A stretch of DNA of 22,596 nucleotides from CAYOHY01 sp964403885 (GTDB lineage: Bacteria > Actinomycetota > Coriobacteriia > Anaerosomatales > PHET01), in contig CAYOHY010000033.1 of assembly GCA_964403885.1 (NCBI GenBank), positions 1-22,596 on the forward strand, read 5' to 3'. The notes beneath the pieces are model-generated. The model was not told the DNA's origin, did no database searches, and was given only the letters and a program-made list of their open reading frames with translations. The translations under genes were made by a program, and so were the position numbers. Positions 8,852-15,632 of the stretch are shown piece after piece (the stretch's first letter is position 1; every line of letters starts with the position of its first letter).

Positions 8852-10096
8852 ATGACTGCATACGACGACAAGACCACCCCGGACAACGGGACCGGTCAGG
8901 ACTTCTACACCGAGACGGTTGTCGAGTACACCGACAACCGTAAGTGGCGCATCGGGCTTGCGATCACGCTGGTCATCCTGTTCCTCCTCCTGCTGGGCAT
9001 CACCGCCACGGTGGTCGTGCTCACCCGCGGATCGGGTGCGCCCAAGAAGACGGAGACGCCCAAGGGTGTGACGTGGGTGCGTTCGATCTACGGCTGGGGA
9101 CGCGGTGTCACCAACTCGCTCGCCGCTCCCAGCGACGTCGCCGTGGGACCGGATGGCACCATCTGGACCATCACCGCGGGCCAGGCCATCGTGGGCTTCA
9201 ACCCGGATGGATCGCTCAAGAAGTTCATCCAGCCGCCGCGCGGCAAGGCCGAGGGTCAGGTGCACACGCTCGAGGGCATCGCGGTCGCGCGTGACGGCAA
9301 GAAGATCTACGTGACCGATGAAGGCAAGAACAAGGTCATCGAGTTTTCGCCCGACGGCAAGTGGCTGGGCGAGTGGGGCGTCGAGTACCCCATCGAGATC
9401 ACCCAGGCCAAGGACGGCAAGATCGCCCTCACCTCGAAGAGCGGTGTGGCGCTGGTCACCCCCGAGCCCAAGCTCATCACCAAGTGGGGCCAGCGCGGCA
9501 AGGGCAACGACCAGTTCGACCTGCCCCACGGTGTTGCCGTGGGCGAGGACGGCACGGTCTATGTGGCGGACACACAGAACCAGCGCGTGCGCGCCTTCAC
9601 CCCCAAGGGTGAGGTCAAGTGGACCACCGGCGTTCCCACGTCCGGCCTGCGCTCCCACAGTGCCACCGATGTGCCGCGCAGCCCCTTCGAGCTGCCGTCA
9701 GGCCTGACGCTGGACGGTCAAGGCCGTGTGGTCGTGGTGGATGCGTTCAGGTTCCACATCTTCATCCTGGACCCCAAGACCGGCAAGATCTTGCGCAAGG
9801 TGGGCGACTACGGCGAGAAGGACGGATGGCTCGCCTATCCCACCGGCATCGACTACGACGCATCGCGCGACTGGTTCGTGGTGGCGGACACCGCCAACAA
9901 CCGCCTGCAGGTTCTGCGCATCTCTGACTCGGGCGGCTCCGCGGTCTCGGGCGTGCGCCGCGCGATGGCTCGTCCGCTGTGGGTGTTCTGCATCCCGCTG
10001 ATCCTGCTGCTGGCCGCCGTGGTCGTACTGGCGATGCGCCGTCGTGCGGAGCGCGAGCGGGAGAGTAGTGGCGAGGGCGATTCGACAACGCCGTAG
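8852..10096 (+). CDS. NHL-repeat beta-propeller protein with TM anchors at both ends
   Basis: 414 residues. A cytosolic N-terminus of about 30 residues precedes TM1 (about 32-57). Six NHL-type blades follow, with turns such as SDVAVGPDGTIWTI, EGIAVARDGKKIYVTDEGKNKVIEFSPDGK, HGVAVGEDGTVYVADTQNQRVRAF and TGIDYDASRDWFVVADTANNRLQVL. TM2 lies at about 376-396 and a short basic tail ends the protein. The propeller should face outside. NHL propellers typically bind proteins, sugars or ligands. They are commonly found beside multiheme cytochrome genes in metal-respiring bacteria (family knowledge, not checked here). AAAGGA at 8841-8846 gives a proper ribosome site. A long hairpin follows the stop. 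The function is probably scaffolding or docking of secreted cytochromes. Confidence 0.88.
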   Translation: MTAYDDKTTPDNGTGQDFYTETVVEYTDNRKWRIGLAITLVILFLLLLGITATVVVLTRGSGAPKKTETPKGVTWVRSIYGWGRGVTNSLAAPSDVAVGPDGTIWTITAGQAIVGFNPDGSLKKFIQPPRGKAEGQVHTLEGIAVARDGKKIYVTDEGKNKVIEFSPDGKWLGEWGVEYPIEITQAKDGKIALTSKSGVALVTPEPKLITKWGQRGKGNDQFDLPHGVAVGEDGTVYVADTQNQRVRAFTPKGEVKWTTGVPTSGLRSHSATDVPRSPFELPSGLTLDGQGRVVVVDAFRFHIFILDPKTGKILRKVGDYGEKDGWLAYPTGIDYDASRDWFVVADTANNRLQVLRISDSGGSAVSGVRRAMARPLWVFCIPLILLLAAVVVLAMRRRAERERESSGEGDSTTP

Positions 10097-10133
10097 GGCC
10101 ACATTCGCTACGCGCAGTTCAATACGTGATGAT

Positions 10134-10167
10134 CGTGAGGCCGGCAGGATCTCCTGCCGGCCTCACG
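10134..10167 (+). terminator. Long perfect hairpin after the NHL gene, without a T tract
   Basis: A 15-bp perfect stem (10134-10148 with 10153-10167) closes a 4-nt loop, starting 38 nt after the NHL stop. No U-rich tail follows on either strand. It may be a factor-assisted terminator or an mRNA 3'-end stabiliser. Confidence 0.6.
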
Positions 10168-10340
10168 CGTGTGTGGCGCCGTGCGGCAGCATTAGGGAAC
10201 GATTAAGAAAACCCAAGAAAGTTGCCCAACGGCATTGCACTGTCGTCACAGAGGTTCCACAATAATGACGCTGGTCGTACACCGTTATCTGCGGTGGCGT
10301 ACTGGCGTGGACTGTTCATGCACGACGAGTTTGGCTTAAC

Positions 10341-10389
10341 CGGGACGGCAATCCGTCCCGTGTGTAGCAAATCCGTCACGGGAAGGAGG
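10341..10389 (+). promoter_or_regulatory. Two mutually exclusive hairpins, one burying a Shine-Dalgarno
   Basis: Hairpin A pairs 10341-10348 with 10353-10360 (8 perfect bp, loop CAAT). Hairpin B pairs 10356-10362 (TCCCGTG) with 10377-10383 (CACGGGA). After one mismatch, 10353-10354 also pair with 10385-10386. B uses the same strand as the 3' arm of A, so only one can form. The 3' arm of B runs into the AAGGAGG at 10383-10389. Formation of A would therefore free the ribosome site and B would occlude it, the layout of a translational switch. Confidence 0.55.
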
Positions 10390-10392
10390 TGC

Positions 10393-10428
10393 ATGCAAAG
10401 TGACTATGTCAATTTCCGCTCGCTCTAA
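10393..10428 (+). CDS. Possible leader peptide, 11 codons
   Basis: ATG at 10393 starts the peptide MQSDYVNFRSL, which stops at TAA 10426-10428. That TAA is the first part of TAAGGAG (10426-10432), the ribosome site of the hexaheme cytochrome, so a ribosome ending here would sit on the next start site. The upstream AAGGAGG ends only 3 nt before the ATG, which is too close for efficient initiation. The same ribosome site could instead serve GTG 10400, in frame with the cytochrome. Translation is unproven. Confidence 0.3.
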   Translation: MQSDYVNFRSL

Positions 10429-10441
10429 GGAGTCGAACACC

Positions 10442-11734
10442 ATGAGGAAGACCTCCATCGTTCTGGTGCTCGCAGCTGTCATGATCTTCGCCTTTGCGGC
10501 CGCTGCGTTCGCCGATCACGCCCCGAACTTCTACATCAACTGGTCGGGCGCTCCCGCCAACGCCAACCAGGCTGGCGGCCCCCACCAGGCCTACACCCAG
10601 ACCTCGCAGAAGTGCGCTGTCTGCCACGCCGTTCACCGTGCCCCCGTTTCGGGCATGGGCTGGACCGGCGACGCCAAGGACGCTGCGTTCATCGCCGACC
10701 AGGCCAACGATCCGCAGATGCTCCTCCGCTCGAACGTGGCCAACGCTTGTACGTACTGCCACATCCAGACCTCGACCGGTGGCGTGCGCCTCTACAACGG
10801 CAACGCGCTGAACTACAGCGGTGCCACCAACCCGTGGTCCGCTGCGGGCTTTGCGCACAACTACAGCTGCTCGGGCTGCCACGCGGTCCACGGCGCGAAG
10901 ACCTTCAAGGGCGCCATCGCTCCCAAGATCCTTCGCTACAACATCAACAAGTCGGGCCTGATCGACGGTATCCAGACCGGTGGCTACGCTGCTAACGGCA
11001 ACGCCAACGCCCTGAACGCCGATCACACCTACACCGACGGCGTGACCGGTCTCTCCACCCTCGTCGCCATCCAGGACGAGGTCTGGAAGGCTGGCGGCCA
11101 GCCTGGCGTGACCGCCGGCTCCGTGCCGATGTTCACCGGCAACGCCATCGCCAACCCGATCGAGGGCACCAACGAGGTCGCCGCGGACGAGAAGCAGTCG
11201 CAGGGTTCTGCGTTCTGCACCATCTGCCACGCGAACTACAGCTCGGCCTCTGAGCTCACCATGAACATCGACGGCGAGCTCGCCCTGTTCAACGTTCTGT
11301 GGGACTGGAATGGCCCTGGCGCCTCCTTCACCTACAAGAACCACCCGGTTCAGCCCGCCACCAACAACTTCGCTGCTGGCGGCTCGACCATCGGTACCAA
11401 CCAGACCGTCGCCTTCGCGGACGCCACCTACTGCCGTTCGTGCCACGACGCTGGTGAGACCGACTCCGTCGCGGGTGTCATCGAGAACTCGTATCCCCAC
11501 TTCACCCCGGGCTACTACAAGTTCATGACCTCCGCCCCCAACGCCGCTGGCGGCGTTCTCGGCAACGAGGACGGCTATGCTGACGGTGTCCACCCGGCCA
11601 CCCCCACCGCCCTCGGCGGCGTGGATGTCCCCACGGGCTCGCAGGCCAACAAGTCCTACGAGTACCAGGACGGCCAGTGCCTCAAGTGCCACGTCAACGC
11701 TGCTGGCACCGCAGGCGTGGGCCTCACCTTCTAG
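10442..11734 (+). CDS. Secreted hexaheme cytochrome c, OmcS-like heme layout
   Basis: 430 residues. A Sec signal peptide with a long Ala-rich hydrophobic core has an AFA cleavage site after residue 24, leaving about 406 mature residues. Six CXXCH heme sites start at C58, C103, C143, C259, C331 and C413, the last only 17 residues from the C-terminus. There are no TM anchor, LPXTG or S-layer motifs. The size, heme number, long heme 3-4 spacer, CHAVHGAK after heme 3 and C-terminal heme resemble the polymerising Geobacter cytochrome OmcS (remembered features, not an alignment). The ATG at 10442 is chosen because it starts the signal peptide and follows TAAGGAG by 9 nt; in-frame GTG 10400 and ATG 10406 would add 12-14 residues. 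Codons for Ala shift toward GCT, unlike the neighbours, as in very highly expressed genes. A strong terminator follows. Confidence 0.92.
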   Translation: MRKTSIVLVLAAVMIFAFAAAAFADHAPNFYINWSGAPANANQAGGPHQAYTQTSQKCAVCHAVHRAPVSGMGWTGDAKDAAFIADQANDPQMLLRSNVANACTYCHIQTSTGGVRLYNGNALNYSGATNPWSAAGFAHNYSCSGCHAVHGAKTFKGAIAPKILRYNINKSGLIDGIQTGGYAANGNANALNADHTYTDGVTGLSTLVAIQDEVWKAGGQPGVTAGSVPMFTGNAIANPIEGTNEVAADEKQSQGSAFCTICHANYSSASELTMNIDGELALFNVLWDWNGPGASFTYKNHPVQPATNNFAAGGSTIGTNQTVAFADATYCRSCHDAGETDSVAGVIENSYPHFTPGYYKFMTSAPNAAGGVLGNEDGYADGVHPATPTALGGVDVPTGSQANKSYEYQDGQCLKCHVNAAGTAGVGLTF

Positions 11735-11777
11735 TCTTTTCGACTTGATGGTGTAGCCGCTCCCTATGGAGCATCTG

Positions 11778-11809
11778 GGAGGCCCTCCTTCGGGAGGGCC
11801 TCCTTCTTT
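11778..11809 (+). terminator. Strong UUCG-loop intrinsic terminator after the hexaheme cytochrome
   Basis: An 11-bp perfect stem (11778-11788 with 11793-11803) is closed by a cUUCGg tetraloop and followed by TTCTTTGTG. It lies 43 nt after the stop codon. This is the most stable terminator in the window. Confidence 0.9.
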
Positions 11810-11863
11810 GTGTCGATACGGTGTCGCGGTTGTGTGGCGCTGTGAACCTGAACCATGATTAGG

Positions 11864-11869
11864 TATGAT
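11864..11869 (+). promoter_or_regulatory. -10-like TATGAT box for the dodecaheme cytochrome/glycan operon
   Basis: TATGAT is a close match to TATAAT, downstream of the terminator at 11778. Initiation would fall near 11876, which supports the GTG at 11942 rather than the ATG at 11855 as the start of the next gene. The -35 region is weak. Confidence 0.4.
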
Positions 11870-11941
11870 TCTCGCTATTCCACGTGCGCGAGAGCCGCGC
11901 TCTCACGTGCCCGCTCACGAACCAAGAAGCGCAGGTCGTAC

Positions 11942-12910
11942 GTGCCGTCTGCCGGAGCAAGACCCAAGACGCTGGTGTGGATCGCAGTGCTGCTTGTGGC
12001 GCTGTTCCTTGTTGTCGCCGGGATTGGGACTTCGCAGAAGGTCGTGTGCTCGGCCTGTCATAAGGCTCAGGTCAGGGCACTCGCTTCCGGCCCCCACTCA
12101 GAAGCTTCCTGCTATGGCTGTCACCTGGAGAGCGGGGCGTGGAGCATCCCGGGGCAAAAGGCGAGCGAGTGGTTCCGGATGTACCCGGCCGCCGTGCTCT
12201 CGCGCAAGCCCAGCGGACCGGTGCTTGAGACCTCTCGGCATGCATGCCTTTCGTGTCACGAAGACGTGATGGACGGCGACGTCACGCAAAGCAAGGGGCT
12301 GCGCATCTTGCACGAGCAGTGCGCGAAGTCTGGCACGTGCGACACCTGCCACTCCGCCACCGCTCACGCGTCGAGCATCCGTCGGCCGCGCGAGGCGCTC
12401 ATGGAGGACTGTACGTCGTGCCACCGTGCGGAGCAGGCGTCTACGGACTGCGTCACCTGCCACACCGGCAAGGCTGAGGCGGATCGACTCACTGCGGGAC
12501 CATGGCAGGTCACGCACGGTCCAAACTGGAAGAAGATGCACGGGTTGGGCCGACTGGACTCATGCCAGACGTGCCACGACTCCCAGTATTGCGTCAGGTG
12601 TCATCAGGTGCCCATGCCCCATGGCCAGGAGTTCGGGTCCACGCACGGCGAGTACGCCAAGAAGAGCAAGGCGGCCTGCCTCGCATGCCATAAGGCTGAG
12701 ACGTTCTGCACCTCGTGCCACGGCGGAACGCCCATGCCGCATCCGGCGTCGTTCTTGCGTCGGCACGGTGACATCGCGAGCGACCGCAACGACCCCACGT
12801 GCAAGCGCTGTCACGCGATCGATGACTGCGACCACTGCCACGCCAACCACGTGCATCCTGGCAATGCCAGGAACTCCAACGGGCTTCCCGCCGTGCCGGA
12901 GCGTCCCTGA
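11942..12910 (+). CDS. Membrane-anchored dodecaheme cytochrome c (first paralog)
   Basis: 322 residues from GTG 11942. One N-terminal TM helix (about 10-29) is followed by twelve CXXCH sites at C36, C57, C102, C133, C157, C170, C208, C217, C246, C256, C287 and C296. Heme density is about one per 24 residues after the anchor. The C-terminal half is built of repeats: CXXCH, about 9 residues, CXXCH, then MPH and a further His. The layout suggests a NapC/NrfH-like quinol-linked or conduit cytochrome facing outside; this is inference. The frame is open to an ATG at 11855, but that 29-residue extension is Arg/Ser-rich with AGG/AGA codons, has no ribosome site and would overlap the promoter. AGG lies 7 nt before the GTG. 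The stop overlaps the next start by 1 nt (TGATG). Confidence 0.88.
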   Translation: MPSAGARPKTLVWIAVLLVALFLVVAGIGTSQKVVCSACHKAQVRALASGPHSEASCYGCHLESGAWSIPGQKASEWFRMYPAAVLSRKPSGPVLETSRHACLSCHEDVMDGDVTQSKGLRILHEQCAKSGTCDTCHSATAHASSIRRPREALMEDCTSCHRAEQASTDCVTCHTGKAEADRLTAGPWQVTHGPNWKKMHGLGRLDSCQTCHDSQYCVRCHQVPMPHGQEFGSTHGEYAKKSKAACLACHKAETFCTSCHGGTPMPHPASFLRRHGDIASDRNDPTCKRCHAIDDCDHCHANHVHPGNARNSNGLPAVPERP

Positions 12911-14259
12911 TGATCACCGTTGCCGCCTCGCTCCTTCAGCAGCTCCAAAACGTCAGCGCGCAAAGCACGCTGCGCTCACTGAAGGCCCTGATCGCAGAGC
13001 CCACCTCCAACCTCGCGCTCGCGATGATCGTGCTGTCCGCGGTCGCGCTGCTCATCCTCTTGCTCATCGTGGGGCTGCTGCTCCTGTTCACGCCCAAGCG
13101 ACGCCGCGTGGTGCGTGTTCGCCGCTACTCGGTCGACCCGGCGTTGCTCCGCGCGAGGCAGCAGGGCAGCTTCGCATCACTGCTCGAGGGGGCACTGCAC
13201 CTGCCGGCACCCGGGGTGCAAGAGCCCGAGCCGGAGGAGCCTGCTGAGCCGGAGCCTGCGGAGCAGCCCGAGGAAGAGCAGGCCCCGCCCGCAGGCCCCG
13301 TCAAGCCGCGTCTGTCCAACCGGGTCGCCATCGCGCTTGGCAGTCCCATCGTCGTCGCACTGCTGGTCGCCGTGGCGCTGGTGGGGACGTATGTGACCAC
13401 CTCGCTCGACGGTTTCTGTGCGGGCGCGTGTCATGGTGACTCAGAGATCGTCCATACCGCGGCGCGCATCGATCACGCGCGTTGCGTCCAGTGCCACGAG
13501 GAAAGCGGACTCGCTGGCGTGGTTCCCAACACGGCCTCGAGGCTTCGCATGGTCACGGCCGCAGCTATGGGTGCCGATTCTTCGGGTCTGGGTGTCTCGG
13601 TTCCCTCCCGCACGTGTTTGGAGTGTCACGAAGAGGTTCACGACAAGACGCTGACAACCGCACGTGGCGTGAAGGTCTCGCACAAGGAGTTCCTCGACGC
13701 GGGCTCGCCGTGCTCGGACTGTCATCCTTCGGTTGGCCACTCCAGGCGTGTCTACACCGGAGATATGTCGGCGTGCATCACGTGCCACGACGGCAAGACC
13801 GTCTCCGCTGAGTGCGATGTGTGCCACGTGAAGGATCCGGTGCAGGCGGGGTTCAAGGGCGGGAAGGACTCCACCCAGACCGTAGGCAGCGGCAACATCA
13901 TCTATGCACCGGTCAACGCGGCCAATCGTCGCTGTGAGGGCTGCCACGACGTGGTGAACAAGTGTGACCCGTGCCACGGTGGCGTGCGCATGCCGCATAG
14001 CGATGCCTACAAGGCCGGAGGCCATGCCCCGGATGCGGTGTTCGAGGGCAAGGCCAAGTGTTGGCGCTGCCATAACGTGGGCTCGTGCAACGGCCTGTGC
14101 CATACGTCGATGTCCAAAGATGTGGTCAACGGCCATCCCGACAGTTGGCGCGTTGAGCACCGCGCCGCGCCATGGCGCGCACCGTGCGGCTGCCATGCCA
14201 ACCGCTCCCGACGCACCACTCCCATGTGTCCGCTGTGCCACGGGAACCGCGGGCAGTGA
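12910..14259 (+). CDS. Membrane-anchored multiheme cytochrome c (second paralog, non-standard heme motifs)
   Basis: 449 residues. TM1 (about 36-60) is followed by an Arg/Lys stretch and a Glu/Pro-rich linker (104-130). TM2 (about 139-161) precedes the heme domain. Nine canonical CXXCH motifs begin at C192, C236, C268, C289, C302, C342, C352, C384 and C440. Three more positions are variants: CAGACH at 170 and CNGLCH at 393 (CX3CH), and CGCH at 426 (CXCH). Together they make twelve, and their spacing follows the upstream gene site by site, so the two are duplicates. TM1 and the linker are additions absent from the first copy, placing the linker in the cytosol if TM2 leads outwards. GGAG (12898-12901) lies 8 nt before the ATG, and the 1-nt overlap suggests translational coupling. 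It overlaps the flippase gene by 4 nt. Confidence 0.9.
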   Translation: MITVAASLLQQLQNVSAQSTLRSLKALIAEPTSNLALAMIVLSAVALLILLLIVGLLLLFTPKRRRVVRVRRYSVDPALLRARQQGSFASLLEGALHLPAPGVQEPEPEEPAEPEPAEQPEEEQAPPAGPVKPRLSNRVAIALGSPIVVALLVAVALVGTYVTTSLDGFCAGACHGDSEIVHTAARIDHARCVQCHEESGLAGVVPNTASRLRMVTAAAMGADSSGLGVSVPSRTCLECHEEVHDKTLTTARGVKVSHKEFLDAGSPCSDCHPSVGHSRRVYTGDMSACITCHDGKTVSAECDVCHVKDPVQAGFKGGKDSTQTVGSGNIIYAPVNAANRRCEGCHDVVNKCDPCHGGVRMPHSDAYKAGGHAPDAVFEGKAKCWRCHNVGSCNGLCHTSMSKDVVNGHPDSWRVEHRAAPWRAPCGCHANRSRRTTPMCPLCHGNRGQ

Positions 14260-15599
14260 GCTCGGCTCGGGGGAGGGCCGCAGGGGAGGGTATCGTCGCC
14301 GGTTCACTGGCGGGGGTGGTCTCGCAGGTCGTGAGGCTGGGCTGCAGCTTTGTGATCGGCGTGCTCGTGGCGCGCGGGCTGGGGGCCTCGGCCAAAGGTG
14401 AGCTCACCTTGCTGCAGCAGATCCCTGCGATCGTGTCGCTGGTCCTGGGGCTGGGTTTGGGAAGCGCGCACGCCTACTACGTGGGACGCGGGCGACGAAG
14501 TGCGGCTCACGCGGTCTCCGACAGTCTTGCTGCGAGCATGGTCTTGGGCGGCATCGGTGTCGTCGCGGCCTATCTGGTGATGTCGGGCGCGTTCCCGTCG
14601 CTTGATGGCGTGCAGCCTTCACTGCTGGCCCTTGCGGCTGCATCCGTGCCCTTCACGATGGCGCTCACGCTGCTTGCGGGGGTCGCGACCGGCCTTGGCG
14701 AGATCGTGCGCCAGTCGTGGGCCCAGATGTACTCCGCGATCGTGACCGCAGCCCTTGTGGCTGTGATGTGGTTGGCGGGGTCACTGAGCATCGCGGTCGT
14801 GGTGGGTAGCTCGCTCGCGGGTCTCTTGGTGGGCGTGGGGCTGCTCATTCTCGCCGCGAGGACCCATGAGCGTCCGCTGCTCGCGCGTCCCTCATGGAAG
14901 AGAACCGCCGAGGAAGCCGGCTACGCGATCAAGGCGCATCTCGTGACGGTGGCGAGCTACCTCGAGCTGCGCCAGGACGCCGTCTTGTTGGGCCTGCTTG
15001 CCTCGACGGCGGCTGTTGGCGTGTACTCCGTGGGTGTCACCTTCGCAGAGGTGCTGTGGTATGTGCCGCAGAATGTCGCCGCGGCCCTGCTCGCACGGGC
15101 GCTCAAGACCGGCGATGAGGCCGAGAGCGCAGCCGTGACAGCGCGGACCGCGCGAGTCCTGCTCGCATTGGTCGTCTCGCTGTTCGTCCTGCTGGCACTG
15201 ATCGTGCCGTGGGCCATCCCCTGGCTGTTTGGCAAGCAGTTCGCGCAGTCGGTGCAGGTGTTCTTCCTGCTCGCCCCGGGCGTGCTCGCCATCGGGTTCA
15301 CCGGGGTGTTGGTGAGCCACTTCGCGGCGCACGGGCGGCTGTTCCCAGGGTTGACGTTCGTGGGCGTGGTCGTGAATCTCGCACTCAATCTCGCGCTCAT
15401 CCCGCTGGCCGGTGTTCGCGGCGCCGCGGTCGCCTCGTCGCTGACGTATGGAGTCACCGCGATCGTGTACGTGGTGCTCTTCAAGCGTTCGGCGAGGATG
15501 TCGCTTGCGCAGATCTCGCTCATCACGCGTGATGACGTCGCTCTGCTGTACACGGCGCTCCGTGCTGTAGGCAGCGGCCTGACCCGCCGGGTGCGATAG
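14256..15599 (+). CDS. Wzx/MATE-type polysaccharide flippase
   Basis: 447-residue polytopic membrane protein with about 12 TM helices. It belongs to the polysaccharide transporter (Wzx, MOP superfamily) group that flips undecaprenyl-linked glycans to the outer face. The N-terminal GSLAGVVSQVVRLGCSFVIGVLVAR and following GASAKGELTLLQQIP are typical of helix 1-2 in the family. LRQDAVLLGLLASTAAVGVYSVGVTFAEVLWYVPQNVA in the middle corresponds to the conserved second-half region. The start is GTG 14256, sharing GTGA with the cytochrome stop (4-nt overlap) and preceded by CGGGAA; a longer in-frame start inside the cytochrome gene is rejected. The neighbours downstream are a Wzy-like ligase and a FemAB-like transferase, which fits a surface glycan pathway. 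Confidence 0.88.
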   Translation: MSSARGRAAGEGIVAGSLAGVVSQVVRLGCSFVIGVLVARGLGASAKGELTLLQQIPAIVSLVLGLGLGSAHAYYVGRGRRSAAHAVSDSLAASMVLGGIGVVAAYLVMSGAFPSLDGVQPSLLALAAASVPFTMALTLLAGVATGLGEIVRQSWAQMYSAIVTAALVAVMWLAGSLSIAVVVGSSLAGLLVGVGLLILAARTHERPLLARPSWKRTAEEAGYAIKAHLVTVASYLELRQDAVLLGLLASTAAVGVYSVGVTFAEVLWYVPQNVAAALLARALKTGDEAESAAVTARTARVLLALVVSLFVLLALIVPWAIPWLFGKQFAQSVQVFFLLAPGVLAIGFTGVLVSHFAAHGRLFPGLTFVGVVVNLALNLALIPLAGVRGAAVASSLTYGVTAIVYVVLFKRSARMSLAQISLITRDDVALLYTALRAVGSGLTRRVR

Positions 15600-15602
15600 A
15601 AT
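15597..15602 (+). promoter_or_regulatory. -10-like TAGAAT overlapping the flippase stop codon
   Basis: TAGAAT, again in context GATAGAATC as at 7928, includes the TAG stop of the flippase gene. It could drive the ligase/FemAB/spermidine-synthase-like genes separately. No -35 is visible and the box may be coincidental. Confidence 0.25.
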
Positions 15603-15632
15603 CGGCACTGGTCGAGGAGCAGGGAGGCTCGA

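Larger units (their letters stand above)
10168..10441 (+). other. Long non-coding leader of the hexaheme cytochrome gene
   Basis: About 270 nt without a credible protein gene. An AATAAT at 10261-10266, with TTGCAC 20 nt upstream, is a weak promoter candidate. A small hairpin (CACCG/CGGTG, 10280-10296) lies downstream. The 3' half holds two competing hairpins and a short upstream reading frame, listed separately. I find no match to the conserved cores of the c-di-GMP (GEMM), cobalamin or SAM riboswitches that I can recall. Confidence 0.6.

Noticed and set aside
10190..10400. GEMM-type c-di-GMP/cGAMP riboswitch before the cytochrome
   Set aside because: Such riboswitches precede multiheme cytochrome genes in Geobacter. 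The required GNRA-capped hairpin and GGCAAACC/GCAAAGCC cores are not present. GCAAATCCGTCACGGG is only loosely similar.
10222..10428. 68-codon open frame in the cytochrome leader
   Set aside because: It starts with TTG without a ribosome site, has no recognisable domain and overlaps the paired hairpins. Only the last 11 codons have a possible start and are listed as a tentative leader peptide.
11855..11941. N-terminal extension of the first dodecaheme cytochrome from ATG 11855
   Set aside because: It has no ribosome site, rare AGG/AGA codons and an Arg/Ser-rich sequence, and it contains the best -10 box. The GTG at 11942 directly precedes a normal TM anchor.
14172..14255. Flippase start inside the cytochrome gene
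   Set aside because: The extra 28 residues are a frame shadow of the cytochrome C-terminus. GTG 14256 has a ribosome site and the usual GTGA overlap.
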